From: Bathymodiolus brooksi | Taxonomy: Eukaryota; Mollusca; Bivalvia; Mytilida; Modiolidae | Assembly: GCA_963680875.1 (NCBI GenBank) | Contig: OY804585.1 | Span: forward strand, 48,779,085 to 48,843,084 | DNA length: 64,000 nt | Reading direction: 5' to 3' | Part shown: one piece after another, positions 13,697 to 25,789 of the stretch | How the letters are laid out: every line of letters begins with the position of its first letter | How positions within the stretch are numbered: the stretch's first letter is position 1 | Made by a program: the position numbers and the translations under genes | The notes under the pieces: generated by a model | Database searches by the model: none | Seen by the model: only the letters and a program-made list of their open reading frames with translations | Told to the model about the DNA's origin: nothing

Positions 13697-14109
13697 GTAG
13701 AAAGTTAGTATTAGTATTTATGATTGGTAGGTCGCTCCTCGCTATATTGATACTGGTAGAAAGTCAGTATTGGTATTTATGATTGGTAGGTCGCTCTCGC
13801 TATATTGATACTAGTAGAAAGTTAGTATTAGTATTTATGATTGGTAGGTCGCTCCTCGCTATATTGATACTAGTAGAAAGTTAGTATTAGTATCTATGAT
13901 TTGGTACGTCGTTCTTCGCTATATTGATACTAGTAGAAAGTTAGTATTAGTATTTATGATTGGTAGGTCGTTCCTCGCTATATTGATACTAATAGAAAGT
14001 TAGTATTAGTATTTATGATTTGGTAAGTCGTTCCTCGCTATATTGATACTAGTAGAAAGCTAGTATTAGTATTTATGATTGGTAGGTCGTTCCTCGCTAT
14101 ATTAATACT

Positions 14110-16260
14110 AGTAGAAAGTTAGTATTAGTATTTATGATTGGTAGGTCGCTCCTCGCTATATTGATACTAGTAGAAAGTTAGTATTAATATCTATGATTTG
14201 GTAGGTCGTTCCTCGCTATATTGATACTAGTAGAAAGTTAGTATTAGTATTTATGATTTGGTAGGTCGCTCCTCGCTATATTGATACTAGTAGAAAGTTA
14301 GTATTAGTATTTATGATTTGGTAGGTCGCTCCTCGCTATATTGATACTAGTAGAAAGTTAGTATTAGTATCTATGATTTGGTAGGTCGCTCCTCGCTATA
14401 TTGATACTAGTAGAAAGTTAGCATTAGTATCTATGATTTGGTAGGTCTTTCCTCGCTATATTGATACTAGTAGAAAGTTAGTATTAGTATTTATGATTTG
14501 GTAGGTCGCTCCTCGCTATATTGATACTAGTAGAAAGGTAGTATTAGTATTTATGATTTGGTAGGTCGCTCCTCGCTATATTGATACTAGTAGAAAGTTA
14601 GTATTAGTATTTATGATTTGGTAGGTCGCTCCCCGCTATATTGATACTAGTAGAAAGTTAGTATTAGTATCTATGATTTGGTAGGTCGTTCCTCGCTATA
14701 TTGATACTAGTAGAAAGTTAGTATTAGTGTTTATGATTTGGTAGGTCGTTCCAAGCAGTATTGATACTAGTAGAAAGTTAGTATTAGTATCTATGATTTG
14801 GTAGGTCGTTCCTCGCTATATTGATACTAGTAGAAAGTTAGTATTAGTATCTATGATTTGGTAGGTCGTTCCAAGCTATATTGATACTAGTAGAAAGTTA
14901 GTATTAGTATTTATGATTTGGTAGGTCGTTCCTCGCTATATTGATGCTAGTAGAAAGTTAGTATTAGTATCTATGATTTGGTAGGTCGTTCCTCGCTATA
15001 TTGATACTAGTAGAAAGTTAGCATTAGTATCTATGATTGGTAGGTCGCTCCTCGCTATATTGATACTAGTAGAAAGTCAGTATTGGTATCTATGATTGGT
15101 AGGTCGCTCCTCGCTATATTGATACTAGTAGAAAGTTAGTATTAGTATATATGATTTGGTAGGTCGTTCCTCGCTATATTGATACTAGTAGAAAGTTAGT
15201 ATTAGTATTTATGATTTGGTAGGTCGCTCCTCGCTATATTGGTACTAGTAGAAAGTTAGTATTAGTATCTATGATTTGGTAGGTCGTTCCTCGCTATATT
15301 GATACTAGTAGAAAGTTAGTATTAGTATTTATGATTTGGTAGGTCGTTCCTCGCTATATTGATACTAGTAGAAAGTTAGTATTAGTATCTATGATTTGGT
15401 AGGTCGCTCCACGCTATATTGATACTAGTAGAAAGTTAGTATTAGTATTTATGATTTGGAAGGTCGCTCCTCGCTATATTGATACTAGTAGAAAGTTAGT
15501 ATTAGTATCTATGATTTGGTAGGTCGTTCCAAGCTATATTGATACTAGTAGAAAGTTAGTATTAGTATTTATGATTGGTAGGTAGCTCCTCGCTATATTG
15601 ATACTAGTAGAAAGTCAGTATTGGTATTTATGATTGGTAGGTCGCTCCTCGCTATATTGATACTAGTAGAAAGTTAGCATTAGTATCTATGATTTGGTAG
15701 GTCTTTCCTCGCTATATTGATACTAGTAGAAAGTTAGTATTAGTATTTATGATTTGGTAGGTCGCTCCTCGCTATATTGATATTAGTAGAAAGTTAGTAT
15801 TAGTATTTATGATTGGTAGGTCGCTCCTCGCTATATTGATACTAGTAGAAAGTTAGTATTAGTATCTATGATTTGGTACGTCGTTCTTCGCTATATTGAT
15901 ACTAGTAGAAAGTTAGTATTAGTATTTATGATTGGTAGGTCGTTCCTCGCTATATTGATACTAATAGAAAGTTAGTATTAGTATTTATGATTTGGTAAGT
16001 CGTTCCTCGCTATATTGATACTAGTAGAAAGCTAGTATTAGTATTTATGATTGGTAGGTCGTTCCTCGCTATATTGATACTAGTAGAAAGTTAGTATTAG
16101 TATTTATGATTGGTAGGTCGCTCCTCGCTATATTGATACTAGTAGAAAGTTAGTATTAATATCTATGATTTGGTAGGTCGTTCCTCGCTATATTGATACT
16201 AGTAGAAAGTTAGTATTAGTATTTATGATTTGGTAGGTCGCTCCTCGCTATATTGATACT
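14110..16260. repeat. 2,151-bp tandem duplication, copy 1
   Basis: Thirty-six monomers. Markers AAAGGTAG (14,537), TATATATG (about 15,145), GGTAGGTAGC (15,577) and GTACGTCGTTCTT (15,876) all recur exactly 2,151 bp downstream. The left breakpoint lies near the AAAGCTAG and ATTAATAC monomers at 14,050-14,110, which have no match 2,151 bp later. One GGTCCGC/GGTCGC-type difference is seen at about 16,656, where the second copy reads GGCCGC. Confidence 0.92.
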
Positions 16261-18411
16261 AGTAGAAAGTTAGTATTAGTATTTATGATTGGTAGGTCGC
16301 TCCTCGCTATATTGATACTAGTAGAAAGTTAGTATTAATATCTATGATTTGGTAGGTCGTTCCTCGCTATATTGATACTAGTAGAAAGTTAGTATTAGTA
16401 TTTATGATTTGGTAGGTCGCTCCTCGCTATATTGATACTAGTAGAAAGTTAGTATTAGTATTTATGATTTGGTAGGTCGCTCCTCGCTATATTGATACTA
16501 GTAGAAAGTTAGTATTAGTATCTATGATTTGGTAGGTCGCTCCTCGCTATATTGATACTAGTAGAAAGTTAGCATTAGTATCTATGATTTGGTAGGTCTT
16601 TCCTCGCTATATTGATACTAGTAGAAAGTTAGTATTAGTATTTATGATTTGGTAGGCCGCTCCTCGCTATATTGATACTAGTAGAAAGGTAGTATTAGTA
16701 TTTATGATTTGGTAGGTCGCTCCTCGCTATATTGATACTAGTAGAAAGTTAGTATTAGTATTTATGATTTGGTAGGTCGCTCCCCGCTATATTGATACTA
16801 GTAGAAAGTTAGTATTAGTATCTATGATTTGGTAGGTCGTTCCTCGCTATATTGATACTAGTAGAAAGTTAGTATTAGTGTTTATGATTTGGTAGGTCGT
16901 TCCAAGCAGTATTGATACTAGTAGAAAGTTAGTATTAGTATCTATGATTTGGTAGGTCGTTCCTCGCTATATTGATACTAGTAGAAAGTTAGTATTAGTA
17001 TCTATGATTTGGTAGGTCGTTCCAAGCTATATTGATACTAGTAGAAAGTTAGTATTAGTATTTATGATTTGGTAGGTCGTTCCTCGCTATATTGATGCTA
17101 GTAGAAAGTTAGTATTAGTATCTATGATTTGGTAGGTCGTTCCTCGCTATATTGATACTAGTAGAAAGTTAGCATTAGTATCTATGATTGGTAGGTCGCT
17201 CCTCGCTATATTGATACTAGTAGAAAGTCAGTATTGGTATCTATGATTGGTAGGTCGCTCCTCGCTATATTGATACTAGTAGAAAGTTAGTATTAGTATA
17301 TATGATTTGGTAGGTCGTTCCTCGCTATATTGATACTAGTAGAAAGTTAGTATTAGTATTTATGATTTGGTAGGTCGCTCCTCGCTATATTGGTACTAGT
17401 AGAAAGTTAGTATTAGTATCTATGATTTGGTAGGTCGTTCCTCGCTATATTGATACTAGTAGAAAGTTAGTATTAGTATTTATGATTTGGTAGGTCGTTC
17501 CTCGCTATATTGATACTAGTAGAAAGTTAGTATTAGTATCTATGATTTGGTAGGTCGCTCCACGCTATATTGATACTAGTAGAAAGTTAGTATTAGTATT
17601 TATGATTTGGAAGGTCGCTCCTCGCTATATTGATACTAGTAGAAAGTTAGTATTAGTATCTATGATTTGGTAGGTCGTTCCAAGCTATATTGATACTAGT
17701 AGAAAGTTAGTATTAGTATTTATGATTGGTAGGTAGCTCCTCGCTATATTGATACTAGTAGAAAGTCAGTATTGGTATTTATGATTGGTAGGTCGCTCCT
17801 CGCTATATTGATACTAGTAGAAAGTTAGCATTAGTATCTATGATTTGGTAGGTCTTTCCTCGCTATATTGATACTAGTAGAAAGTTAGTATTAGTATTTA
17901 TGATTTGGTAGGTCGCTCCTCGCTATATTGATATTAGTAGAAAGTTAGTATTAGTATTTATGATTGGTAGGTCGCTCCTCGCTATATTGATACTAGTAGA
18001 AAGTTAGTATTAGTATCTATGATTTGGTACGTCGTTCTTCGCTATATTGATACTAGTAGAAAGTTAGTATTAGTATTTATGATTGGTAGGTCGTTCCTCG
18101 CTATATTGATACTAATAGAAAGTTAGTATTAGTATTTATGATTTGGTAAGTCGTTCCTCGCTATATTGATACTAGTAGAAAGCTAGTATTAGTATTTATG
18201 ATTGGTAGGTCGTTCCTCGCTATATTGATACTAGTAGAAAGTTAGTATTAGTATTTATGATTGGTAGGTCGCTCCTCGCTATATTGATACTAGTAGAAAG
18301 TTAGTATTAATATCTATGATTTGGTAGGTCGTTCCTCGCTATATTGATACTAGTAGAAAGTTAGTATTAGTATTTATGAATTGGTAGGTCGCTCCTCGCT
18401 ATATTGATACT
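16261..18411. repeat. 2,151-bp tandem duplication, copy 2
   Basis: Direct repeat of 14,110-16,260, with AAAGGTAG at 16,688, GGTAGGTAGC at 17,728 and GTACGTCGTTCTT at 18,027. The join is marked by two successive TAATATCTATG clusters at about 16,150 and 16,330, only 180 bp apart, as expected when an exchange happens between nearby similar monomers. After about 18,420 the sequence follows the 10.4-12.2 kb block instead. Confidence 0.92.
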
Positions 18412-20260
18412 AGTAGAAAGTTAGTATTAGTATTTATGATTTGGTAGGTCGCTCCTCGCTATATTGATACTAGTAGAAAGTTAGTATTAGTATTTATGAT
18501 TTGGTAGGTCGCTCCCCGCTATATTGATACTAATAGAAAGTTAGTATTAGTATCTATGATTTGGTAGGTCGTTCCTCGCTATATTGATACTAGTAGAAAG
18601 TTATTATTAGTGTTTATGATTTGGTAGGTCGTTCCAAGCAGTATTGATACTAGTAGAAAGTTAGTATTAGTATTTATGATTTGGTAGGTCGCTCCTCGCT
18701 ATATTGATACTAGTAGAAAGTTAGTATTAGTATTTATGATTTGGTAGGTCGCTCCTCGCTATATTGATACTAGTAGAAAGTTAGTATTAGTATTTATGAT
18801 TTGGTAGGTCGCTCCCCGCTATATTGATACTAATAGAAAGTTAGTATTAGTATCTATGATTTGGTAGGTCGTTCCTCGCTATATTGATACTAGTAGAAAG
18901 TTATTATTAGTGTTTATGATTTGGTAGGTCGTTCCAAGCAGTATTGATACTAGTAGAAAGTTAGTATTAGTATTTATGATTTGGTAGGTCGCTCCTCGCT
19001 ATATTGATACTAGTAGAAAGTTAGTATTAGTATTTATGATTTGGTAGGTCGCTCCTCGCTATATTGATACTAGTAGAAAGTTAGTATTAGTATCTATGAT
19101 TTGGTAGGTCGTTCCAAGCTATATTGATACTAGTAGAAAGTTAGTATTAGTATCTATGATTTGGTAGGTCGTTCCAAGCTATATTGATACTAGTAGAAAG
19201 TTATTATTAGTGTTTATGATTTGGTAGGTCGTTCCAAGCAGTATTGATACTAGTAGAAAGTTAGAATTAGTATTTATGATTTGGTAGGTCGCTCCTCGCT
19301 ATATTGATACTAGTAGAAAGTTAGTATTAGTATTTATGATTTGGTAGGTCGCTCCTCGCTATATTGATACTAGTAGAAAGTTAGTATTAGTATTTATGAT
19401 TTGGTAGGTCGCTCACCGCTATATTGATACTAATAGAAAGTTAGTATTAGTATCTATGATTTGGTAGGTCGCTCCTCGCTATATTGATACTAGTAGAAAG
19501 TTAGTATTAGTATTTATGATTTGGTAGGTCGCTCCCCGCTATATTGATACTAATAGAAAGTTAGTATTAGTATTTATGATTTGGTAGGTCGCTCCTCGCT
19601 ATATTGATACTAGTAGAAAGTTAGTATTAGTATTTATGATTTGGTAGGTCGCTCCTCGCTATATTGATACTAGTAGAAAGTTAGTATTAGTATTTATGAT
19701 TTGGTAGGTCGTTCCCCGCTATATTGATACTAGTAGAAAGTTATTATTAGTGTTTATGATTTGGTAGGTCGTTCCAAGCTATATTGATACTAGTAGAAAG
19801 TTAGTATTAGTATCTATGATTTGGTAGGTCGTTCCTCGCTATATTGATACTAGTAGAAAGTTAGTATTAGTATCTATGATTTGGTAGGTCGCTCCTCGCT
19901 ATATTGATACTAGTAGAAAGTTAGTATTAGTATTTATGATTTGGTAGGTCGTTCCAAGCTATATTGATACTAGTAGAAAGTTAGTATTAGTATTTATGAT
20001 TTGGTAGGTCGTTCCCCGCTATATTGATACTAGTAGAAAGTTATTATTAGTGTTTATGATTTGGTAGGTCGTTCCAAGCTATATTGATACTAGTAGAAAG
20101 TTAGTATTAGTATCTATGATTTGGTAGGTCGTTCCTCGCTATATTGATACTAGTAGAAAGTTAGTATTAGTATCTATGATTTGGTAGGTCGCTCCTCGCT
20201 ATATTGATACTAGTAGAAAGTTAGTATTAGTATTTATGATTTGGTAGGTCGTTCCTCGCT
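16980..20260. repeat. 3.3-kb copy of the 9.1-12.25 kb segment
   Basis: Offset 7,890 bp at CAGTATTGGTATC (9,338 to 17,228), GTACGTCGTTCTT (10,137 to 18,027) and the CCCC/TAATAG unit (10,638 to 18,528). The offset rises to 8,010 bp at GCTCACC (11,418 to 19,428) and GTTCCCC (12,001 to 20,011), because two monomers at about 18,780-18,900 are present only here. It stops matching near 20,260, where AGAAGAAAG in the 12.25-kb copy is replaced by GATGCTAG. Confidence 0.88.
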
Positions 20261-20819
20261 ATATTGATGCTAGTAGAAAGTTAGTATTAGTATCTATGAT
20301 TTGGTAGTTCGCTCCTCGCTATATTGATACTAGTAGAAAGTTAGTATTAGTATTTATGATTGGTAGGTCGCTCCTCGCTATATTGATACTAGTAGAAAGT
20401 TAGTATTAGTATCTATGATTTGGTAGGTCGTTCCTCGCTATATTGATACTAGTAGAAAGTTAGTATTAGTATTTATGATTTGGTATGTCGTTCCAAGCTA
20501 TATTAATACTAGTAGAAAGTTAGTATTAGTATTTATGATTTGGTAGGTCGTTCCTCGCTATATTGATACTATTAGAAAGTTAGTATTAGTATTTATGATT
20601 TGGCAGGTCGTTCCTCGCTATATTGATACTATTAGAAAGTTAGTATTAGTATTTATGATTTGGCAGGTCGCTCCTCGCTATATTGATACTAGTAGAAAGT
20701 TAGTATTAGTATCTATGATTTGGTAGGTCGCTCCTCGCTATATTGATACTAGTAGAAAGTTAGTATTAGTATTTATGATTTGGTAGGTCGTTCCTCGCTA
20801 TATTGATACTAGTAGAAAG

Positions 20820-23329
20820 TTAGTATTAGTATCTATGATTTGGTAGGTCGTTCCTCGCTATATTGATACTAGTAGACAGTTAGTATTAGTATTTATGATT
20901 GGTAGGTCGTTCCTCGCTATATTGATACTAGTAGAAAGTTAGTATTAGTGTCTATGATTTGGTAGGTCGTTCCAAGCTGTATTGATACTAGTAGAAAGTT
21001 AGTATTAGTATTTATGATTTGGTAGGTCGTTCCTCGCTATATTGATACTAGTAGAAAGTTAGTATTAGTATCTATGATTTGGTAGGTCGTTCCAAGCTAT
21101 ATTGATACTAGTAGAAAGTTAGTATTAGTATTTATGATTTGGTAGGTCGTTCCTCGCTATATTGATGCAAGTAGAAAGTTAGTATTAGTATCTATGATTT
21201 GGTAGGTTCCTCGCTATATTGATACTAGTAGAAAGTTAGTATTAGTATTTATGATTGGTAGGTCGCTCCTCGCTATATTGATACTGGTAGAAAGTCAGTA
21301 TTGGTATTTATGATTGGTAGGTCGCTCTCGCTATATTGATACTAGTAGAAAGTTAGTATTAGTATCTATGATTTGGTAGGTCGTTCCTCGCTATATTGAT
21401 ACTAGTAGAAAGTTAGTATTAGTATTTATGATTTGGTAGGTCGCTCCTCGCTATATTGATACTAGTAGAAAGTTAGTATTAGTATCTATGATTGGTAGGT
21501 CGCTCCTCGCTATATTGATACTAGTAGAAAGTTAGTATTAGTATCTATGATTTGGTAGGTCGTTCCTCGCTATATTGATACTAGTAGAAAGTTAGTATTA
21601 GTATTTATGATTTGGTAGGTCGTTCCTCGCTATATTGATACTAGTAGAAAGTTAGTATTAGTATCTATGATTTGGTAGGTCGCTCCACGCTATATTGATA
21701 CTAGTAGAAAGTTAGTATTAGTATCTATGATTTGGTAGGTCGCTCCTCGCTATATTGATACTAGTAGAAAGTTAGTATTAGTATTTATGATTTGGTATGT
21801 CGTTCCAAGCTATATTGATACTAGTAGAAAGTTAGTATTAGTATTTATGATTTGGTAGGTCGTTCCTCGCTATATTGATACTATTAGAAAGTTAGTATTA
21901 GTATTTATGATTTGGTAGGTCGATCCTCGCTATATTGATACTAGTAGAAAATTATTACTAGTATCTATGATTTGGTAGGTCGCTCCTCGCTATATTGATA
22001 CTAGTAAAAAGTTAGTATTAGTATTTATGATTTGGTAGGTCGTTCCAAGCTATATTGATACTAGTAGAAAGTTAGTATTAGTATTTATGATTTGGTAGGT
22101 CGTTCCAAGCTATATTGATGCTAGTAGAAAGTTAGTATTAGTATTTATGATTTGGTAGGTTGCTCCTAGCTATATTGATACTAGAAGAAAGTTAGTATTA
22201 GTATCTATGATTTGGTAGGTCGCTCCTCGTTATATTGATACTAGTAGAAAGTTAGTATTAGTATTTATGATTTGGTAGGTCGTTCCTCGCTATATTGATA
22301 CTAGTAGAAAGTTAGTATTAGTATTTATGATTTGGTAGGTCGTTCCTCGCTATATTGATACTAGTAGACAGTTAGTATTAGTATTTATGATTTGGTAGGT
22401 CGTTCCAAGCTATATTGATACTAGTAAAAAGTTAGTATTAGTATTTATGATTTGGTAGGTCGTTCCAAGCTATATTGATACTAGTAGAAAGTTAGTATTA
22501 GTATTTATGATTTGGTAGGTCGTTCCAAGCTATATTGATACTAGTAGAAAGTTAGTATTAGTATTTATGATTGGGTAGGTCGCTCCTCGCTATATTGATA
22601 CTAGTAGAAAGTTAGTATTAGTATTTATGATTGGTAGGTCGCTCCTCGCTATATTGATACTAGTAGAAAGTTAGTATTAGTATCTATGATTTGGTAGGTC
22701 GTTCCTAGCTATATTGATACTAGTAGAAAGTTAGTATTAGTATTTAAGATTGGTAGGTCATTCCTCGCTATATTGATACTAGTAGAAAGTTAGTATTAGT
22801 ATTTATGATTTGGTAGGTCGTTCCTCGCTATATTGATACTATTAGAAAGTTAGTATTAGTATTTATGATTTGGCAGGTCGCTCCTCGCTATATTGATACT
22901 AGTAGAAAGTTAGTATTAGTATCTATGATTTGGTAGGTCGCTCCTCGCTATACTGATACTAGTAGAAAGTTAGTATTAGTATTTATGATTTGGTATGTCT
23001 TTCCAAGCTATATTGATACTAGTAGAAAGTTAGTATTAGTATCTATGATTTGGTAGGTCGCTCCTCGCTATACTGATACTAGTAGAAAGTTAGTATTAGT
23101 ATTTATGATTTGGTATGTCTTTCCAAGCTATATTGATACTAGTAGAAAGTTAGTATTAGTATTTATGATTTGGTAGGTCGTTCCAAGCTCTATTGATACT
23201 AGTAGAAAGTTAGTATTAGTATTTATGATTTGGTAGGTCGCTCCTCGCTATATTGATACTAGAAGAAAGTTAGTATTAGTATCTATGATTTGGTAGGTCG
23301 CTCCTCGCTATATTGATACTAGTAGAAAG
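20820..23329. repeat. ~2.5-kb higher-order unit, copy 1
   Basis: Starts at an AGACAG monomer and runs through the 57-bp GTAGGTTCCT unit (21,202), GCTCCACG (21,681), GGTCGATCC (21,921), ATTATTACTA (21,951), a GGTTGCTCC monomer (22,151), GATTGGG (22,569) and TATACTGATAC, which is present twice 120 bp apart (22,949 and 23,069). The next copy starts at offset 2,510 and narrows to 2,391 and 2,331 bp, showing loss of three whole monomers there. The doubled 120-bp dimer at 22,921-23,160 is private to this copy. Confidence 0.85.
21171..21227. repeat. 57-bp monomer, GTAGGTTCCT type, third copy
   Basis: Same three-base loss and GATGCAAG junction; followed by ACTGGTAG, CAGTATTGG and a GCTCTCGC monomer, as in the other copies. 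Confidence 0.95.
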
Positions 23330-25760
23330 TTAGTATTAGTATTTATGATTTGGTAGGTCGTTCCTTGCTATATTGATACTAGTAGAAAGTTAGTATTAGT
23401 ATCTATGATTTGGTAGGTCGTTCCTCGCTATATTGATACTGGTAGACAGTTAGCATTAGTATTTATGATTGGTAGGTCGTTCCTCGCTATATTGATACTA
23501 GTAGAAAGTTAGTATTAGTGTCTATGATTTGGTAGGTCGTTCCAAGCTGTATTGATACTGGTAGAAAGTTAGTATTAGTATTTATGATTTGGTAGGTCGT
23601 TACTCGCTATATTGATACTAGTAGAAAGTTAGTATTAGTATTTATGATTTGGTAGGTCGTTCCTCGCTATATTGATGCAAGTAGAAAGTTAGTATTAGTA
23701 TCTATGATTTGGTAGGTTCCTCGCTATATTGATACTAGTAGAAAGTTAGTATTAGTATTTATGATTGGTAGGTCGCTCCTCGCTATATTGATACTGGTAG
23801 AAAGTCAGTATTGGTATTTATGATTTGGTAGGTCGCTCTCGCTATATTGATACTAGTAGAAAGTTAGTATTAGTATTTATGATTGGTAGGTCGCTCCTCG
23901 CTATATTGATACTAGTAGAAAGTTAGTATTAGTATCTATGATTTGGTAGGTCGTTCCTCGCTATATTGATACTAGTAGAAAGTTAGTATTAGTATTTATG
24001 ATTTGGTAGGTCGTTCCTCGCTATATTGATACTAGTAGAAAGTTAGTATTAGTATCTATGATTTGGTAGGTCGCTCCACGCTATATTGATACTAGTAGAA
24101 AGTTAGTATTAGTATCTATGATTTGGTAGGTCGCTCCTCGCTATATTGATACTAGTAGAAAGTTAGTATTAGTATTTATGATTTGGTATGTCGTTCCAAG
24201 CTATATTGATACTAGTAGAAAGTTAGTATTAGTATTTATGATTTGGTAGGTCGATCCTCGCTATATTGATACTAGTAGAAAATTATTACTAGTATCTATG
24301 ATTTGGTAGGTCGCTCCTCGCTATATTGATACTAGTAGAAAGTAAGTATTAGTATTTATGATTTGGTATGTCGTTCCAAGCTATATTGATACTAGTAGAA
24401 AGTTAGTATTAGTATTTATGATTTGGTAGGTCGTTCCAAGCTATATTGATGCTAGTAGAAAGTTAGTATTAGTATTTATGATTTGGTAGGTCGCTCCTAG
24501 CTATATTGATACTAGAAGAAAGTTAGTATTAGTATCTATGATTTGGTAGGTCGCTCCTCGTTATATTGATACTAGTAGAAAGTTAGTATTAGTATTTATG
24601 ATTTGGTAGGTCGTTCCTCGCTATATTGATACTAGTAGAAAGTTAGTATTAGTATCTATGATTTGGTAGGTCGTTCCTCGCTATATTGATACTAGTAGAC
24701 AGTTAGTATTAGTATTTATGATTTGGTAGGTCGTTCCAAGCTATATTGATACTAGTAAAAAGTTAGTATTAGTATTTATGATTTGGTAGGTCGTTCCAAG
24801 CTATATTGATACTAGTAGAAAGTTAGTATTAGTATTTATGATTTGGTAGGTCGTTCCAAGCTATATTGATACTAGTAGAAAGTTAGTATTAGTATTTATG
24901 ATTGGGTAGGTCGCTCCTCGCTATATTGATACTAGTAGAAAGTTAGTATTAGTATTTATGATTGGTAGGTCGCTCCTCGCTATATTGATACTAGTAGAAA
25001 GTTAGTATTAGTATCTATGATTTGGTAGGTCGTTCCTAGCTATATTGATACTAGTAGAAAGTTAGTATTAGTATTTATGATTGGTAGGTCATTCCTCGCT
25101 ATATTGATACTAGTAGAAAGTTAGTATTAGTATTTATGATTTGGTAGGTCGTTCCTCGCTATATTGATACTAGTAGAAAGTTAGTATTAGGGTCTATGAT
25201 TGGTAGGTCGTTCCTCGCTATATTGATACTAGTAGAAAGTTAGTATTAGTATTTATGATTGGTAGGTCGCTCCTCGCTATATTGATACTAGTAGAAAGTT
25301 AGTTTAATATCAATGATTTGGTAGGTCGTTCCTCGCTATATTGATACTAGTAGAAAGTTAGTATTAGTATTTATGATTTGGTAGGTCGCTCCTCGCTATA
25401 TTGATACTAGTAGAAAGTTAGTATTAGTATTTATGATTTGGTAGGTCGCTCCTCGCTATATTGATACTAGTAGAAAGTTAGTATTAGTATTTATGATTTG
25501 GTAGGTCGCTCCCCGCTATATTGATACTAGTAAAAAGTTAGTATTAGTATCTATGATTTGGTAGGTCGTTCCTCGCTATATTGATACTAGTAGAAAGTTA
25601 GTATTAGTGTTTATGATTTGGTAGGTCGTTCCAAGCAGTATTGATACTAGTAGAACGTTAGTATTAGTATTTATGATTTGGTAGGTCGTTCATCGCTATA
25701 TTGATACTAGTAGAAAGTTAGTATTAGTATTTATGATTTGGTAGGTCGCTCCTCGCTATA
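23330..25760. repeat. ~2.5-kb higher-order unit, copy 2
   Basis: Carries ACTGGTAGACAG (23,438), GTAGGTTCCT (23,712), GCTCCACG (24,072), GGTCGATCC (24,252), ATTATTACTA (24,282) and GATTGGG (24,900). It ends in a TAATATC, GCTCCTCG, GCTCCTCG, GCTCCCC, GTAAAAAG run and a GTGTTTATG/GCAGTATTG monomer. An odd monomer at about 25,300 reads AGTTTAATATCAATG, combining a lost base with the TCAATG change that otherwise appears only after 38 kb. Confidence 0.82.
23681..23737. repeat. 57-bp monomer, GTAGGTTCCT type, fourth copy
   Basis: 2,510 bp after the third copy, same flanks. The downstream GCTCTCGC unit here has regained GATTTGG, while the other copies have GATTGG. Confidence 0.95.
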
Positions 25761-25789
25761 TTGATACTAGTAGAAAGTTAGTATTAGTA

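Larger units (their letters stand above)
12815..16280. repeat. 3.4-kb segment, second copy
   Basis: Counterpart of 1,990-5,390. Shared rare features include GGTCATTCC, ACTATTAG with GGCAGG, TATACTGATAC (13,028), ACTGGTAGACAG (13,397), GATGCAAG followed by the 57-bp GTAGGTTCCT unit (13,671), GCTCTCGC, AAAGGTAG (14,537) and TATATATG (about 15,145). A one-base difference gives ATTAATAC at about 14,101. Its right part overlaps the first copy of the 2,151-bp tandem duplication. Confidence 0.88.
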
